A DNA stretch of 14,965 nt from Thermoplasmata archaeon (GCA_021163455.1 JAGGWT010000141.1:1-14965); one strand, 5' to 3'; positions 1 through 10,107 are shown, counted from the first letter of the stretch. The notes: generated by a model from the letters alone, not told the origin. A program made the numbers and translations.

Positions 1-541
1 CATATACCTTCTCAGGTTCAGCAGTTGTATCAATGCTTCTTGATTTGACCATGATGATACCCACTCCGCCATCCATCAGATACATCTCGCAATTTCTGAT
101 GAATATATCAATCTGGTTTCTCTGGGCAATATCCTGATACAGAAAGTTAACCTTTGGTACCAGATGGAGATACCTTTCTGGATGATTCGCATCTTCCATA
201 ATTGGGACAATATTCCTTCTCATTCTGCAGACATCAAGTAGTTTTCTCAGAGGGAAAGGAGATATCTCAACCGCATATATCATACCTCTGTACACAATAT
301 CTGATAAATGACTTACTGTTGTGCCCGCCGCCGCACCGAGGTAAAGAATCTGATAGTCGCTCTTTATATCCATATCAATCCCACGAAGTATGGCAGCAGC
401 AAGTTTGCTCCTGTACGGGCTCCATGCTCTCAATTTAAGATGATTTTTTGTTGTTATCTTTTCACCGTACACACTTCTGCTATCAAAATTTTCTGGAATG
501 ACCGTGAATATCCTGTTTCCCTCCACAACCACATTTTCCAT
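1..541 (-). CDS. flpA: Fibrillarin-like 2'-O-methyltransferase FlpA (N-terminal 180 codons; cut by window edge)
   Basis: Catalytic subunit of archaeal C/D box sRNPs: it transfers methyl from S-adenosylmethionine to ribose 2'-OH of rRNA and tRNA at sites chosen by guide RNAs, working with Nop5 and L7Ae. Reading the minus strand from ATG at 541 gives 180 codons without a stop, running off the left edge. Family blocks are clear: VYGEK then WSPYRSKLAAAIL, the SAM-binding YLGAAAGTTVSHLSDIV, the strand-2 segment MIYAVEISP, and IIMVKSRSID near the window edge. These contain the expected lysine and aspartate positions of the fibrillarin catalytic set. A TATTTATC element about 29 bases upstream of the ATG suggests a nearly leaderless transcript of its own, although trm56 ends only 34 bases upstream and read-through is possible. 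Nop5, the usual partner, is not visible; it could lie beyond the edge. Identification is secure, the end is not seen. Confidence 0.95.
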   Translation of the reverse strand, partial: MENVVVEGNRIFTVIPENFDSRSVYGEKITTKNHLKLRAWSPYRSKLAAAILRGIDMDIKSDYQILYLGAAAGTTVSHLSDIVYRGMIYAVEISPFPLRKLLDVCRMRRNIVPIMEDANHPERYLHLVPKVNFLYQDIAQRNQIDIFIRNCEMYLMDGGVGIIMVKSRSIDTTAEPEKVY

Positions 542-566
542 TTCCAAAGTTAAAAAGAACTTTAGA

Positions 567-574
567 GATAAATA
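567..574 (-). promoter_or_regulatory. Candidate TATA box for flpA
   Basis: TATTTATC on the minus strand, centred about 29 bases before the flpA ATG (541), in the 34-base gap after trm56. The spacing fits a transcript starting at or a few bases before the ATG. No good ribosome binding site is present, which agrees with leaderless initiation. Inferred from sequence only. Confidence 0.45.
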
Positions 575-575
575 G

Positions 576-1616
<1,041 letters not shown>

Positions 1617-1889
1617 CTATCTGTTTTCTCTTGATAGGATTTCGTCGACCTTTTTCTCTATTTCTGCTACGTCTTTCTCTGATATGCTCTGCTGATTGAG
1701 TCTATCTATCTTCTCTTCTATTGAAGATATGTGCTCCCACTCCCTCCTCGGCGGCGCCTTTGGTGGTAATATCTGAGAAGGAGGTGTATCCTTTGAGTAA
1801 AGTGTTTCACGATACTCTACCATGCTCTTGGATGGTGTCTTTTCTATCCTCCTTTTCCTGTCCCTCTTTAGAATATCAAACAATCCCAT
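1617..1889 (-). CDS. Small charged hypothetical protein (90 aa)
   Basis: Not recognised. The protein starts MGLFDILKRDRKRR, has a proline-rich, probably disordered middle (PPSQILPPKAPPRREW) and ends in a heptad-like charged helix with repeated EIEKKVDEIL-type spacing, so a short coiled coil is likely. No membrane segment or cysteine is present; it should be cytoplasmic. An in-frame TTG at 1901 would add four residues, but a TTTAATTA element at 1918-1925 predicts a transcript start near 1895, downstream of that TTG, so ATG 1889 is preferred. It is the first gene of a likely operon with trm56 (9-base gap) and perhaps flpA. The basic N-terminus and its RNA-modification neighbours would allow an RNA-associated role, but that is only inference from position. 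Confidence 0.7.
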   Translation of the reverse strand: MGLFDILKRDRKRRIEKTPSKSMVEYRETLYSKDTPPSQILPPKAPPRREWEHISSIEEKIDRLNQQSISEKDVAEIEKKVDEILSRENR

Positions 1890-1917
1890 TGTATCCCACA
1901 AATAAAAAGAGATTGCA

Positions 1918-1925
1918 TAATTAAA
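1918..1925 (-). promoter_or_regulatory. Candidate TATA box for the small gene-trm56 operon
   Basis: TTTAATTA on the minus strand, about 32 bases before ATG 1889, in the 65-base gap after the radical SAM gene. It predicts a very short leader and decides in favour of ATG 1889 over TTG 1901. Confidence 0.4.
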
Positions 1926-1954
1926 TCTTTTCTATCGCGCATGTGGCTGAATGG

Positions 1955-2968
1955 TCATACGAGAAGGTGAACATTTCCCACATGGACCCTGTTCAGATAC
2001 TTTTTTGCTGTTCTGTAGCAATCCTCTGCAAGTTTCCTGGGCGTTACTGGCAGGTCCATCATCTTGAAATCTGGATGAAAGGCAAGTAACGAGTAAGGTA
2101 TATCTGGATTCAACGAGGAAATGAATTTTGCTATCTTTTCTACTTCTACTGCATCGATGTATCCAGGCACAAGTAGAGTGGTTGCATTCAGCATGTTCTC
2201 CTTGTCAAACTCCTCGGCTATCATCTGAAAATTTTCGAGGGTTCTTGCGTTTGATATTCCAGTTAATGCAATGTTGAGATTTTCATCAAAAGCTTTCAGG
2301 TCAAATTTTATCGTCCCGTCAGTTTCACAGGAAAGTTCAGCGCATCTTCTTACCAGATTTTTATTCCCGGTCCCGTTCCATTCCCAGCAGATTCTGATTC
2401 TTTTTACTTCCAGGATTCTTTCAGTGGCTCTTATCAGGAATGGTAACTGTGGCTCAGGTGTACCACCAAAATAACATATACATTCTGCCCTTTCTGCTTC
2501 TCTCACAAGGTCCTCTATCTTCTTTTCCACACCATACTCAAATTTCTTGTGCTCCCAGTTCTGACAGAATAGGCAGTTAAATGTGCATCCAAAGGGAAAT
2601 ACTGCCAGATTGTAACCTCTCTCAGCCCCGCAGAACCAGGAGGCGCAGCAGTTAGTAGGTATGGGATCATAGTAAGTGTAGAAGATATGTTTTTCCACCA
2701 GTTTCCCTTTTTCGTTTCTTCTAACTCCACAGTACCCTGTCTTTCCCTCACCTATTCTGCAGTTGTTTACACAGATGTTGCATTCTATACCATTATCATC
2801 ATCCGGTGGATATGGTGGTAGACCAAACTCTTCTCTCACTTTTCTGTGTGCCTGTTTTGCTATCTCCAATGCTTCTTCTGGTCTCTCTCTTATACAGGAT
2901 AAACACACACTCAGAAAGGATGATATGTATCTGCTCTCTTTACCACATACTACACACCTTCCCATCAT
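1955..2968 (-). CDS. PflA-like radical SAM protein with N-terminal zinc ribbon
   Basis: A 337-residue radical SAM enzyme of the group related to pyruvate formate-lyase activating enzymes (COG1180/COG1313-like). The [4Fe-4S]-SAM motif is C128-x3-C132-x2-C135 in FGCTFNCLFCQNW. Before it lie a likely zinc ribbon (C5, C8, C22, C25), a second cluster C63-x2-C66-x3-C70 with C80 (CNICVNNC ... GYC), and a third group C107, C108, C113 after the DPIPTNC motif. The C-terminal part (YSLLAFHPDFKM, then a helix and a final strand) completes the barrel. The family is widespread in archaea and, to my knowledge, has no assigned substrate. No glycyl-radical enzyme lies nearby, so activation of one is not supported by context. 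ATG at 2968 or the next codon, ATG 2965, could start; there is no ribosome binding site, and the TATA box at 2987-2998 suggests a leaderless message. Appears to be transcribed alone. Confidence 0.88.
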   Translation of the reverse strand: MMGRCVVCGKESRYISSFLSVCLSCIRERPEEALEIAKQAHRKVREEFGLPPYPPDDDNGIECNICVNNCRIGEGKTGYCGVRRNEKGKLVEKHIFYTYYDPIPTNCCASWFCGAERGYNLAVFPFGCTFNCLFCQNWEHKKFEYGVEKKIEDLVREAERAECICYFGGTPEPQLPFLIRATERILEVKRIRICWEWNGTGNKNLVRRCAELSCETDGTIKFDLKAFDENLNIALTGISNARTLENFQMIAEEFDKENMLNATTLLVPGYIDAVEVEKIAKFISSLNPDIPYSLLAFHPDFKMMDLPVTPRKLAEDCYRTAKKYLNRVHVGNVHLLV

Positions 2969-2986
2969 TTTAAATTCAGAAAGTAC

Positions 2987-2998
2987 ATAATTTAAAAA
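2987..2998 (-). promoter_or_regulatory. Candidate TATA box for the radical SAM gene
   Basis: TTTTTAAATTAT on the minus strand, with its centre about 24-26 bases before ATG 2968. That spacing puts the transcript start on the start codon, and no Shine-Dalgarno-like sequence precedes the ATG. Confidence 0.5.
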
Positions 2999-3063
2999 TG
3001 TAACATAGCAGGTAATGTGAAGTCAATCGTGGAAAACTTTTCTGTGGTCATTGTGTTATTATA

Positions 3064-3081
3064 TATGCACATTATGCACAT
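3064..3081. repeat. Two tandem copies of a 9-bp unit, TATGCACAT
   Basis: TATGCACAT occurs twice in direct succession in the 130-base gap between the radical SAM gene and the 3' end of the membrane protein gene. It is short and may be chance; no function is apparent. Confidence 0.5.
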
Positions 3082-3098
3082 CGGGGTAGAAATTTTAC

Positions 3099-4193
3099 TC
3101 ATCGGGTATCGGCATAATCTATGGAGACAGCATGGGCATATCCCATAAAGCTTGCATAATCGTTAGATGGTACCTTTACATAGATGCCGTAGAAACCTAT
3201 CACACCGGGGAAATACAACTTACACGGTTCAGATAGTATTGAGGAGTAAAGGAGGAAAATGGGAGCGAAAGCAAAGAAAGAGATAATCCATATCAAGTTT
3301 AGTAGATCTTCATATCGTGGGAAGACATGGGATAATGACTCTATCAGGATAGTGTGAAAGATGAAGAGCGGGTAAAATGGATAAAATACGTCTGGAAGGG
3401 TACCACGAAATGTGCCATTCCATGTTTTTACACCCTTGAGGCCCGTGGTCCACATATACCCATGAGAAAAATATCTGCGTTTCGACTCTTTGTAACCAAA
3501 GTAAATCGCACCAGATATCGGGAGAGGAGAATGGATCGGGAAATGGCATATCATATCTAATATCTCAGCTGCAGGCAACGCCAGAAGGTAAATAAGATAG
3601 TCTATGCTGGGAGGATGCTCTTGCAAGAAGACATCCAAACATTCTGCAATAAATACTAGTATATTCAACCATAACAACGATATTATGACCAAGGGCGCCC
3701 GTATGGTAAAGTCAAATGTTCTCGATAGTAGATCCATCTCAAAAGTTTCGTTGGCTTCTCCGCAGATAAGACAGAAGGCATTATCGACGGATTCCAGAAA
3801 TTCAAATCTTTTGTCGAGTTTTTCCAGCAATCCTTCAAACCGTTTACTTCTGAGGTATTCACCGGTTAACCTTTCCTGCAATCTTTTGAGATCGACCCCT
3901 GGCAGAATCCCCAGCCCTTTGAGTTTCTCGATCGTTTCATTGAATATCCCACACACTTTTTTATCCGTCTCCGCCCTTTCCAGTGCTTCTAAAGTATCAT
4001 TGAAGATATGTCTGAGTTCAACGTATTTTTCTCTGGATACGTTCAGCGTTTGGTTTTTGAATCCTTTGAGTCCGGGAAAAGAAACCGAGATCTCTATGAG
4101 ACCGTCCTGCTTTGCTTGCAATTCCTTTTTACTGTTTATAATGGAAGCTGGCAAAGTTGATGAAACGATCAGAATGAAAGCAAGATAAACCAT
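3099..4193 (-). CDS. Unrecognised exported/multi-pass membrane protein
   Basis: Not recognised. Numbered from ATG 4193 (364 aa): a hydrophobic signal-like segment at about 3-19 (VYLAFILIVSSTLPAS); a helical, charged extracellular-type region 25-160 with sequons (NQT, NVS, NDT, NET twice) and a lone CxxC (C141-L-I-C144); then about four hydrophobic segments near 166-186, 196-216, 268-288 and 298-318; and a tail of about 40 residues. Between the second and third hydrophobic segments is a soluble stretch with a conserved-looking block, GLKGVKTWNGTFRG (251-264). The start is uncertain: a strong GGAGGTG at 4223-4229 lies 30 bases before this ATG but only 5 bases before an in-frame CTG at 4217, which would add LRRIIYKS and give the signal peptide a basic n-region. 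Transcribed divergently from hsp20. The gene is convincing (long ORF, ordered topology); function unknown. Confidence 0.75.
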   Translation of the reverse strand: MVYLAFILIVSSTLPASIINSKKELQAKQDGLIEISVSFPGLKGFKNQTLNVSREKYVELRHIFNDTLEALERAETDKKVCGIFNETIEKLKGLGILPGVDLKRLQERLTGEYLRSKRFEGLLEKLDKRFEFLESVDNAFCLICGEANETFEMDLLSRTFDFTIRAPLVIISLLWLNILVFIAECLDVFLQEHPPSIDYLIYLLALPAAEILDMICHFPIHSPLPISGAIYFGYKESKRRYFSHGYMWTTGLKGVKTWNGTFRGTLPDVFYPFYPLFIFHTILIESLSHVFPRYEDLLNLIWIISFFAFAPIFLLYSSILSEPCKLYFPGVIGFYGIYVKVPSNDYASFMGYAHAVSIDYADTR

Positions 4194-4222
4194 CGATTTG
4201 TAAATAATCCTTCTCAGTTTAA

Positions 4223-4240
4223 CACCTCCGTTTATAAATA
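4223..4240 (-). promoter_or_regulatory. Ribosome binding site GGAGGTG and overlapping upstream TATA-like TATTTATAAA
   Basis: On the minus strand TATTTATAAA (4231-4240) is followed at once by GGAGGTG (4223-4229), a near-perfect Shine-Dalgarno sequence. The two signals conflict: a transcript starting the usual 25 or so bases after this TATA (about 4210) would lose the GGAGGTG. Either a different upstream TATA such as TTATTTAAC near 4254 is used and translation starts at CTG 4217, or the TATA is used and ATG 4193 starts with a short leader. Confidence 0.5.
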
Positions 4241-4368
4241 TCTTAAGTTGTTAAATAATCTTCCATGATGTGATGTTCTTTTACACAGCAAGCGGCGATG
4301 CGAATTAAAAATCGTCAGAAAATATCCCATCCTTCGACTGTAATACACACATGCTCTAAATCTGATAG

Positions 4369-4389
4369 AAAACTTTATATAGAAGTTTT
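4369..4389 (+). promoter_or_regulatory. hsp20-cdc48 promoter: TATA box inside a perfect 7-bp inverted repeat
   Basis: AAAACTT (4369-4375), a 7-base spacer TATATAG, and AAGTTTT (4383-4389) form a perfect inverted repeat. The TATA box TTTATATA (4374-4381) overlaps the left arm and the spacer. A transcript would start near 4404, leaving a leader of about 30 bases with a ribosome binding site GAGGGGTGAT at 4418-4427. A dimeric repressor bound here would block TBP; archaeal heat-shock repressors act this way. No regulator gene is visible in the window. Confidence 0.6.
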
Positions 4390-4432
4390 TGTTAATCTAT
4401 TTGTGATAAAATTTGATGAGGGGTGATGTAAA

Positions 4433-5008
4433 ATGGTGAGGAAGAGATTCCCATTTGATAGGGATATTGATGACTGGCTGGATGATTGGTTCGAAAATGT
4501 CTGGCCAAGAGGATGGAGCGGCATATTCGATGAGATTGATGAACAGATCAGAGAAATGAGGAGGAGGATGAACAGGATATTCAGAGATGCACTGAGCGGA
4601 AAGCTACCAGAGCCAAAGGAGGGAGGTCCATACATCTACGGATGGACTTTCAGAATAGGTCCAGACGGAAAACCAGTGTTCCAGGAGTTCGGTAACATAC
4701 CACAGAGAGGCATAACCGAGCTTCCAGGCAGCAGGGAGCCGCTCGTGGATGTTCAGGAAACTGATGATGAAGTGCAGATAACCGCTGAGGTTCCAGGTGT
4801 CAAGAAGGATGACATTGACCTGGAGGTTACAGGGAACACACTGATTATCAGAGTGGATACCAAGGACAGAAAGTACTACAAGGAAGTTGAGCTTCCAGCA
4901 GAGGTTGACCCTGATTCAGCAAAGGCCAGTTACAACAACGGAGTGCTCGATATACAGTTGAAGAAAGTGAAACCAAAGAGCAGAGGAAAGAAGATCAGGA
5001 TAAAGTAA
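4433..5008 (+). CDS. hsp20: Small heat shock protein, Hsp20/alpha-crystallin family
   Basis: An ATP-independent holdase chaperone that binds unfolding proteins in the cytoplasm and keeps them available for refolding or degradation. At 191 residues it carries an N-terminal arm rich in Trp, Asp and Arg (1-65), the archaeal block WTFRIGPDGKPVFQEFGN (71-88), the alpha-crystallin domain at about 103-180 (REPLVDVQETDDEVQITAEV and onward) with the GVLDIQL signature (170-176), and a C-terminal I-R-I (188-190) that fits the I-x-I motif which docks on the neighbouring dimer. ATG 4433 is chosen because GAGGGGTGAT lies just upstream. cdc48 begins 41 bases after the stop, so the two are probably cotranscribed as a protein quality-control unit. 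The inverted repeat around the TATA box suggests stress-controlled repression (inference). Confidence 0.96.
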   Translation: MVRKRFPFDRDIDDWLDDWFENVWPRGWSGIFDEIDEQIREMRRRMNRIFRDALSGKLPEPKEGGPYIYGWTFRIGPDGKPVFQEFGNIPQRGITELPGSREPLVDVQETDDEVQITAEVPGVKKDDIDLEVTGNTLIIRVDTKDRKYYKEVELPAEVDPDSAKASYNNGVLDIQLKKVKPKSRGKKIRIK

Positions 5009-5022
5009 ACCTCTCCGCTCCG

Positions 5023-5035
5023 TTTTTTAATTTTT
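5023..5035 (+). terminator. T-rich tract between hsp20 and cdc48
   Basis: TTTTTTAATTTTT follows the C-rich end of hsp20 by 14 bases. Archaeal polymerase often ends at such T tracts, so partial termination could make hsp20 mRNA more abundant than cdc48 mRNA. It could equally be spacer or a weak promoter for cdc48. Confidence 0.35.
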
Positions 5036-5036
5036 A

Positions 5037-7230
<2,194 letters not shown>

Positions 7231-7234
7231 TCCC

Positions 7235-8284
7235 TCACCGATAAAACCTCTCTCCATTCTTTTTGACGACCAGATTCTTGTAATTCATCACATGCACATC
7301 GCTAACTTCGAGAAATGGATTGATATCCAGATGCAGGCTCTTCTCGTACCAGACCTTGAGTTCCTCAAATGAAAGATTCAACGATTCGTTGGTTCCATTA
7401 TCCACGTATACCTTCAGATGAAATGCATCCTCGACCCCAAAGTTCTGATGAACCTCTGTATCAGCATCACCAGATATCCCGGCACACTCAACTGGTATCC
7501 ATCCATTCTCGCCCATGCCCGTATATATCTCCGCCCAGGCATGAGGTATAACCTTGTAATCGTTATCTTCCTCAACAATCAGATAACCTTTAACCAGCCT
7601 TGCAGGGATTCCTGCGGACCTGCAAAGAGAGATGTAAAGTATGGATAAATCATCGCAATCCCCCGCTTTCAGTTTGAGTGTCTCTATTGCCGATTGCGGC
7701 GCCTTCTGCTCCTCCTGATGGTATACATAGGTGGTATGAGTTTTCAGCCACACAAAGATGTTTTTTCCCACATCAAATGTATTGTTTGAGGTTCTCAACT
7801 TGTCTGCAATGGTTTTTATCTCTCCATTCGTAACCTGTATCAGCGTTTTGTTTTCTATCCCTTCATCTCTGCAGTAGATTTTTTTCAGGTGCTGGTTGAT
7901 ATCCTCTATATCACAAGCATTACTCCCGTTAAGACTGACAAGAAAAGCATTAGAGATTATCTCTGCAGAGATGCCCAGTTTTATGGACTTTACATTTTCT
8001 TTCTCAAATGACCATACAATCATCTCGTTTTCTCCATACTTTGCTTTTCTGTAAGGGTAATTACCAACTATCGAGAGGTTCTGAAGTTTGTGTGCATCTG
8101 GAAGAGGACATGTATAGGTGATGTTTATCTTTCCATTTCCACTCACGTTTATAATATATCCATATGATATCTTGTATTCAATTGTTGTCGGTGTTTTCTC
8201 ATAGATGACCTCCCCAAACAGATTATCCAGACATCCGGAAAAGATGAGAATGATTATGCTCAGAAAGAGAATGTAATTCCTCAT
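7235..8284 (-). CDS. Transglutaminase-like (cysteine-protease fold) lipoprotein
   Basis: A 349-residue predicted lipoprotein: a hydrophobic signal (MRNYILFLSIIILIFSGC) with lipobox cysteine C18, so probably anchored on the outer face of the membrane. Residues about 25-160 form a beta-rich domain with several sequons. A transglutaminase-core domain follows: C210 in AGDCDDLSILY, H248 in HAWAEIY, and a WIPVE segment where the third catalytic residue, usually Asp in WIPVD, is Glu266. This fold includes peptidases, transglutaminases and inactive members; the archaeal exported ones are mostly uncharacterised. The ATG at 8284 overlaps the stop of the upstream HerA-like gene (ATGA), implying translational coupling. 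Its 3' end converges on cdc48 with a 4-base gap. Domain call is firm; the substrate is unknown and the Asp-to-Glu change makes activity uncertain. Confidence 0.88.
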   Translation of the reverse strand: MRNYILFLSIIILIFSGCLDNLFGEVIYEKTPTTIEYKISYGYIINVSGNGKINITYTCPLPDAHKLQNLSIVGNYPYRKAKYGENEMIVWSFEKENVKSIKLGISAEIISNAFLVSLNGSNACDIEDINQHLKKIYCRDEGIENKTLIQVTNGEIKTIADKLRTSNNTFDVGKNIFVWLKTHTTYVYHQEEQKAPQSAIETLKLKAGDCDDLSILYISLCRSAGIPARLVKGYLIVEEDNDYKVIPHAWAEIYTGMGENGWIPVECAGISGDADTEVHQNFGVEDAFHLKVYVDNGTNESLNLSFEELKVWYEKSLHLDINPFLEVSDVHVMNYKNLVVKKNGERFYR

Positions 8285-10104
8285 CGAATCTCCCTTACCC
8301 TTGTCAACCTGTATCTACATCTATCCCTCATGGGACATTTTATACAGTTTGGATTTTCTTCCTTACAGAATTTCTCTCCCAGTTTTGCCAGGGTATGAAG
8401 ATATTTAAACGGGTCCTCTCCCATCTTCTTGGCTTCCTTAGATAAGATGGATATCGTTTCATCGGGATCATCTGTAGATACCCATCCCAGCCTGTTTGCA
8501 ACTCTGTGAACTATCTCTGCCTTTTTCGGCTTTTCCTTCTTTACCTGTTGAGTTAAGCCTGTGGTGGCAGGTGCAGGTATTTGGGGTACTTCCTCTCTCT
8601 TCATCTTGATGGCTCTGAAATCGATCGGACTTTCCTCACCAGATATAATCTTAGCGGATCTTCCTCCATGATCTGTCTCTCTAACTCTGATTTCAACCAT
8701 CACCGGTTTAGCGAGACTCCCTCCAGATACCAGAGCAACTCCAACCTGCAATCTCTGGATTTCATCCGCGGTATCTGTGGTTAATCCCTCCACTGACTGG
8801 ACGATGGCTCTCACATCATTTGGATTGGTAACCTTGAGAATAAGATGTGTATTGCACTGTGATATGACGTTCTTATCAACCTTTGCAGGTCTCTGACTCA
8901 CGACACACAGACCCATACCGAACTTTCTTCCTTCAGATGCAACCGTCCTTAATATCTGGGAAGATATGGCGTTTCCAAAACCCCTCTCCGGGCAGTAGTT
9001 GTGTGCCTCCTCAACCACATACATGAATGGTGGAATAAGCCCGGCTTTCCTTGCATCGAAGAGTTCCTTTGTCAATCTCGCCACCACGATTTCCTGAACA
9101 TCAGGAGGAACACCTTTCAGATTGATGATGGAACATCTGCCTTTCTTGACTATATCCTGAGGGGATATGCCCTGGTCGGAAAGAATACCCGTGGAATCCA
9201 GGGCATCAAGAGCTGTCATGACATTCCACTTTGCGTTACTCTTTGATAGAGATACTCTTTCTATGATGTCTCTGAGCGTGTATGTTTCCTTGAACTCCTT
9301 GAGTTCCTTTATTGCCTGATACAGAACACCTATCTGCGGTCCGGTGAGCTTTGCAGAGAGAAGGTCAAGAATCTCTCTTGCTTCAAGATTTACACCGTTG
9401 AGTCTCAACAACTCCCCCTTTCTCCTCGGGAAAGGAGAATACTCCACTATCTGGCTTGCATATCCTCTGGGCTTTATTCTGAATCTCTCCATCAACTTGA
9501 GTTCTTTCTTGTTCTTATTGGGATGAGCGAGAGAGGGATACTCTCCATGAGTATCTATTATAACTACCGGTATCTTCTTTTTCAGCAATTCTTCAATCAG
9601 AACGCCGCATGCATAGCTCTTGCCGGCGCCCGTTTTTGCAAGTATACAAACATGCTTTTGCACAAGTGTATCTATGGAAAGATAAACGGGTATATCATGA
9701 CCTTTCAGAAGACCTATGTACGCTCCTGCCTTCTCATCTGCATACAGTCCAAGGACCTTTCTGACCAGAGACTCCTCAGCCTTGTAAACCGGTTGACCTA
9801 TCTCAAAAGGTGTTCTTGGAGTTTGAAGCAGGCCTCTCTCGTCTCTGTAACCAATAACCTCTGCTCTTGCGGTTAAACTGCTCTCTATTCTTTTTGGCGA
9901 GCTGTCTCCGTTTCCATAAAGTGCTTTTATGCTTTCGTAAGGTAAATCGGATACCCTCTTTATCTCTGTCACCTGGGCAAGTATGGTTCCTTCCTTGTGA
10001 TATGTGGATATGTAATCAAACTTCTGCAAAGTGGGATCCTCTACTATGAAGTTGAATCTTGTTGTTCCAACATCCCCATATATAAGGCCAGCCGGTTGTT
10101 TCAT
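8281..10104 (-). CDS. HerA-like ATPase with C-terminal endonuclease III-type 4-Cys motif
   Basis: A 607-residue HerA/FtsK-superfamily ATPase. An N-terminal HAS-barrel region (about 1-130, GLIYGDVGTTRFNFIV) precedes the P-loop AKTGAGKS (156-163), the DTHGEYP segment (184-190), the Walker B-type VVEEAH (363-368) and the SQRPAKVD sensor segment (403-410). HerA rings translocate DNA and in archaea usually work with NurA, Mre11 and Rad50 in end resection; no such partner is visible here. After a linker (500-530) the protein ends with a helical stretch and C580-x6-C587-x2-C590-x5-C596, the exact spacing of the 4Fe-4S loop of endonuclease III/MutY, in a similar local context (LGEKFC ... NCIKC ... 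RCRYR). The catalytic HhH part of EndoIII is absent. Start ATG 10104 has GGTGAGGAG (10108-10116) before it. Its stop overlaps the lipoprotein start. The ATPase call is firm; the cluster is predicted from spacing. Confidence 0.92.
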   Translation of the reverse strand: MKQPAGLIYGDVGTTRFNFIVEDPTLQKFDYISTYHKEGTILAQVTEIKRVSDLPYESIKALYGNGDSSPKRIESSLTARAEVIGYRDERGLLQTPRTPFEIGQPVYKAEESLVRKVLGLYADEKAGAYIGLLKGHDIPVYLSIDTLVQKHVCILAKTGAGKSYACGVLIEELLKKKIPVVIIDTHGEYPSLAHPNKNKKELKLMERFRIKPRGYASQIVEYSPFPRRKGELLRLNGVNLEAREILDLLSAKLTGPQIGVLYQAIKELKEFKETYTLRDIIERVSLSKSNAKWNVMTALDALDSTGILSDQGISPQDIVKKGRCSIINLKGVPPDVQEIVVARLTKELFDARKAGLIPPFMYVVEEAHNYCPERGFGNAISSQILRTVASEGRKFGMGLCVVSQRPAKVDKNVISQCNTHLILKVTNPNDVRAIVQSVEGLTTDTADEIQRLQVGVALVSGGSLAKPVMVEIRVRETDHGGRSAKIISGEESPIDFRAIKMKREEVPQIPAPATTGLTQQVKKEKPKKAEIVHRVANRLGWVSTDDPDETISILSKEAKKMGEDPFKYLHTLAKLGEKFCKEENPNCIKCPMRDRCRYRLTRVREIR

Positions 10105-10107
10105 CTG

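Noticed and set aside
202..553. Plus-strand ORFs of 78 and 81 codons
   Set aside because: They are antisense to flpA, which reads through the region with clear fibrillarin motifs.
3064..3081. Start of a CRISPR or longer tandem array from the TATGCACAT pair
   Set aside because: Only two 9-bp copies with no spacer and no further copies in the window.
3604..4188. 194-codon plus-strand ORF
   Set aside because: Antisense shadow of the membrane protein gene; Ser/Leu-rich with no domain-like pattern, and the minus-strand frame gives an ordered signal peptide and membrane topology.
4264..4320. Possible C/D box sRNA (ATGATG-like boxes in the hsp20 upstream region)
   Set aside because: C-like boxes occur, but no correctly spaced CTGA D boxes or terminal stem could be found.
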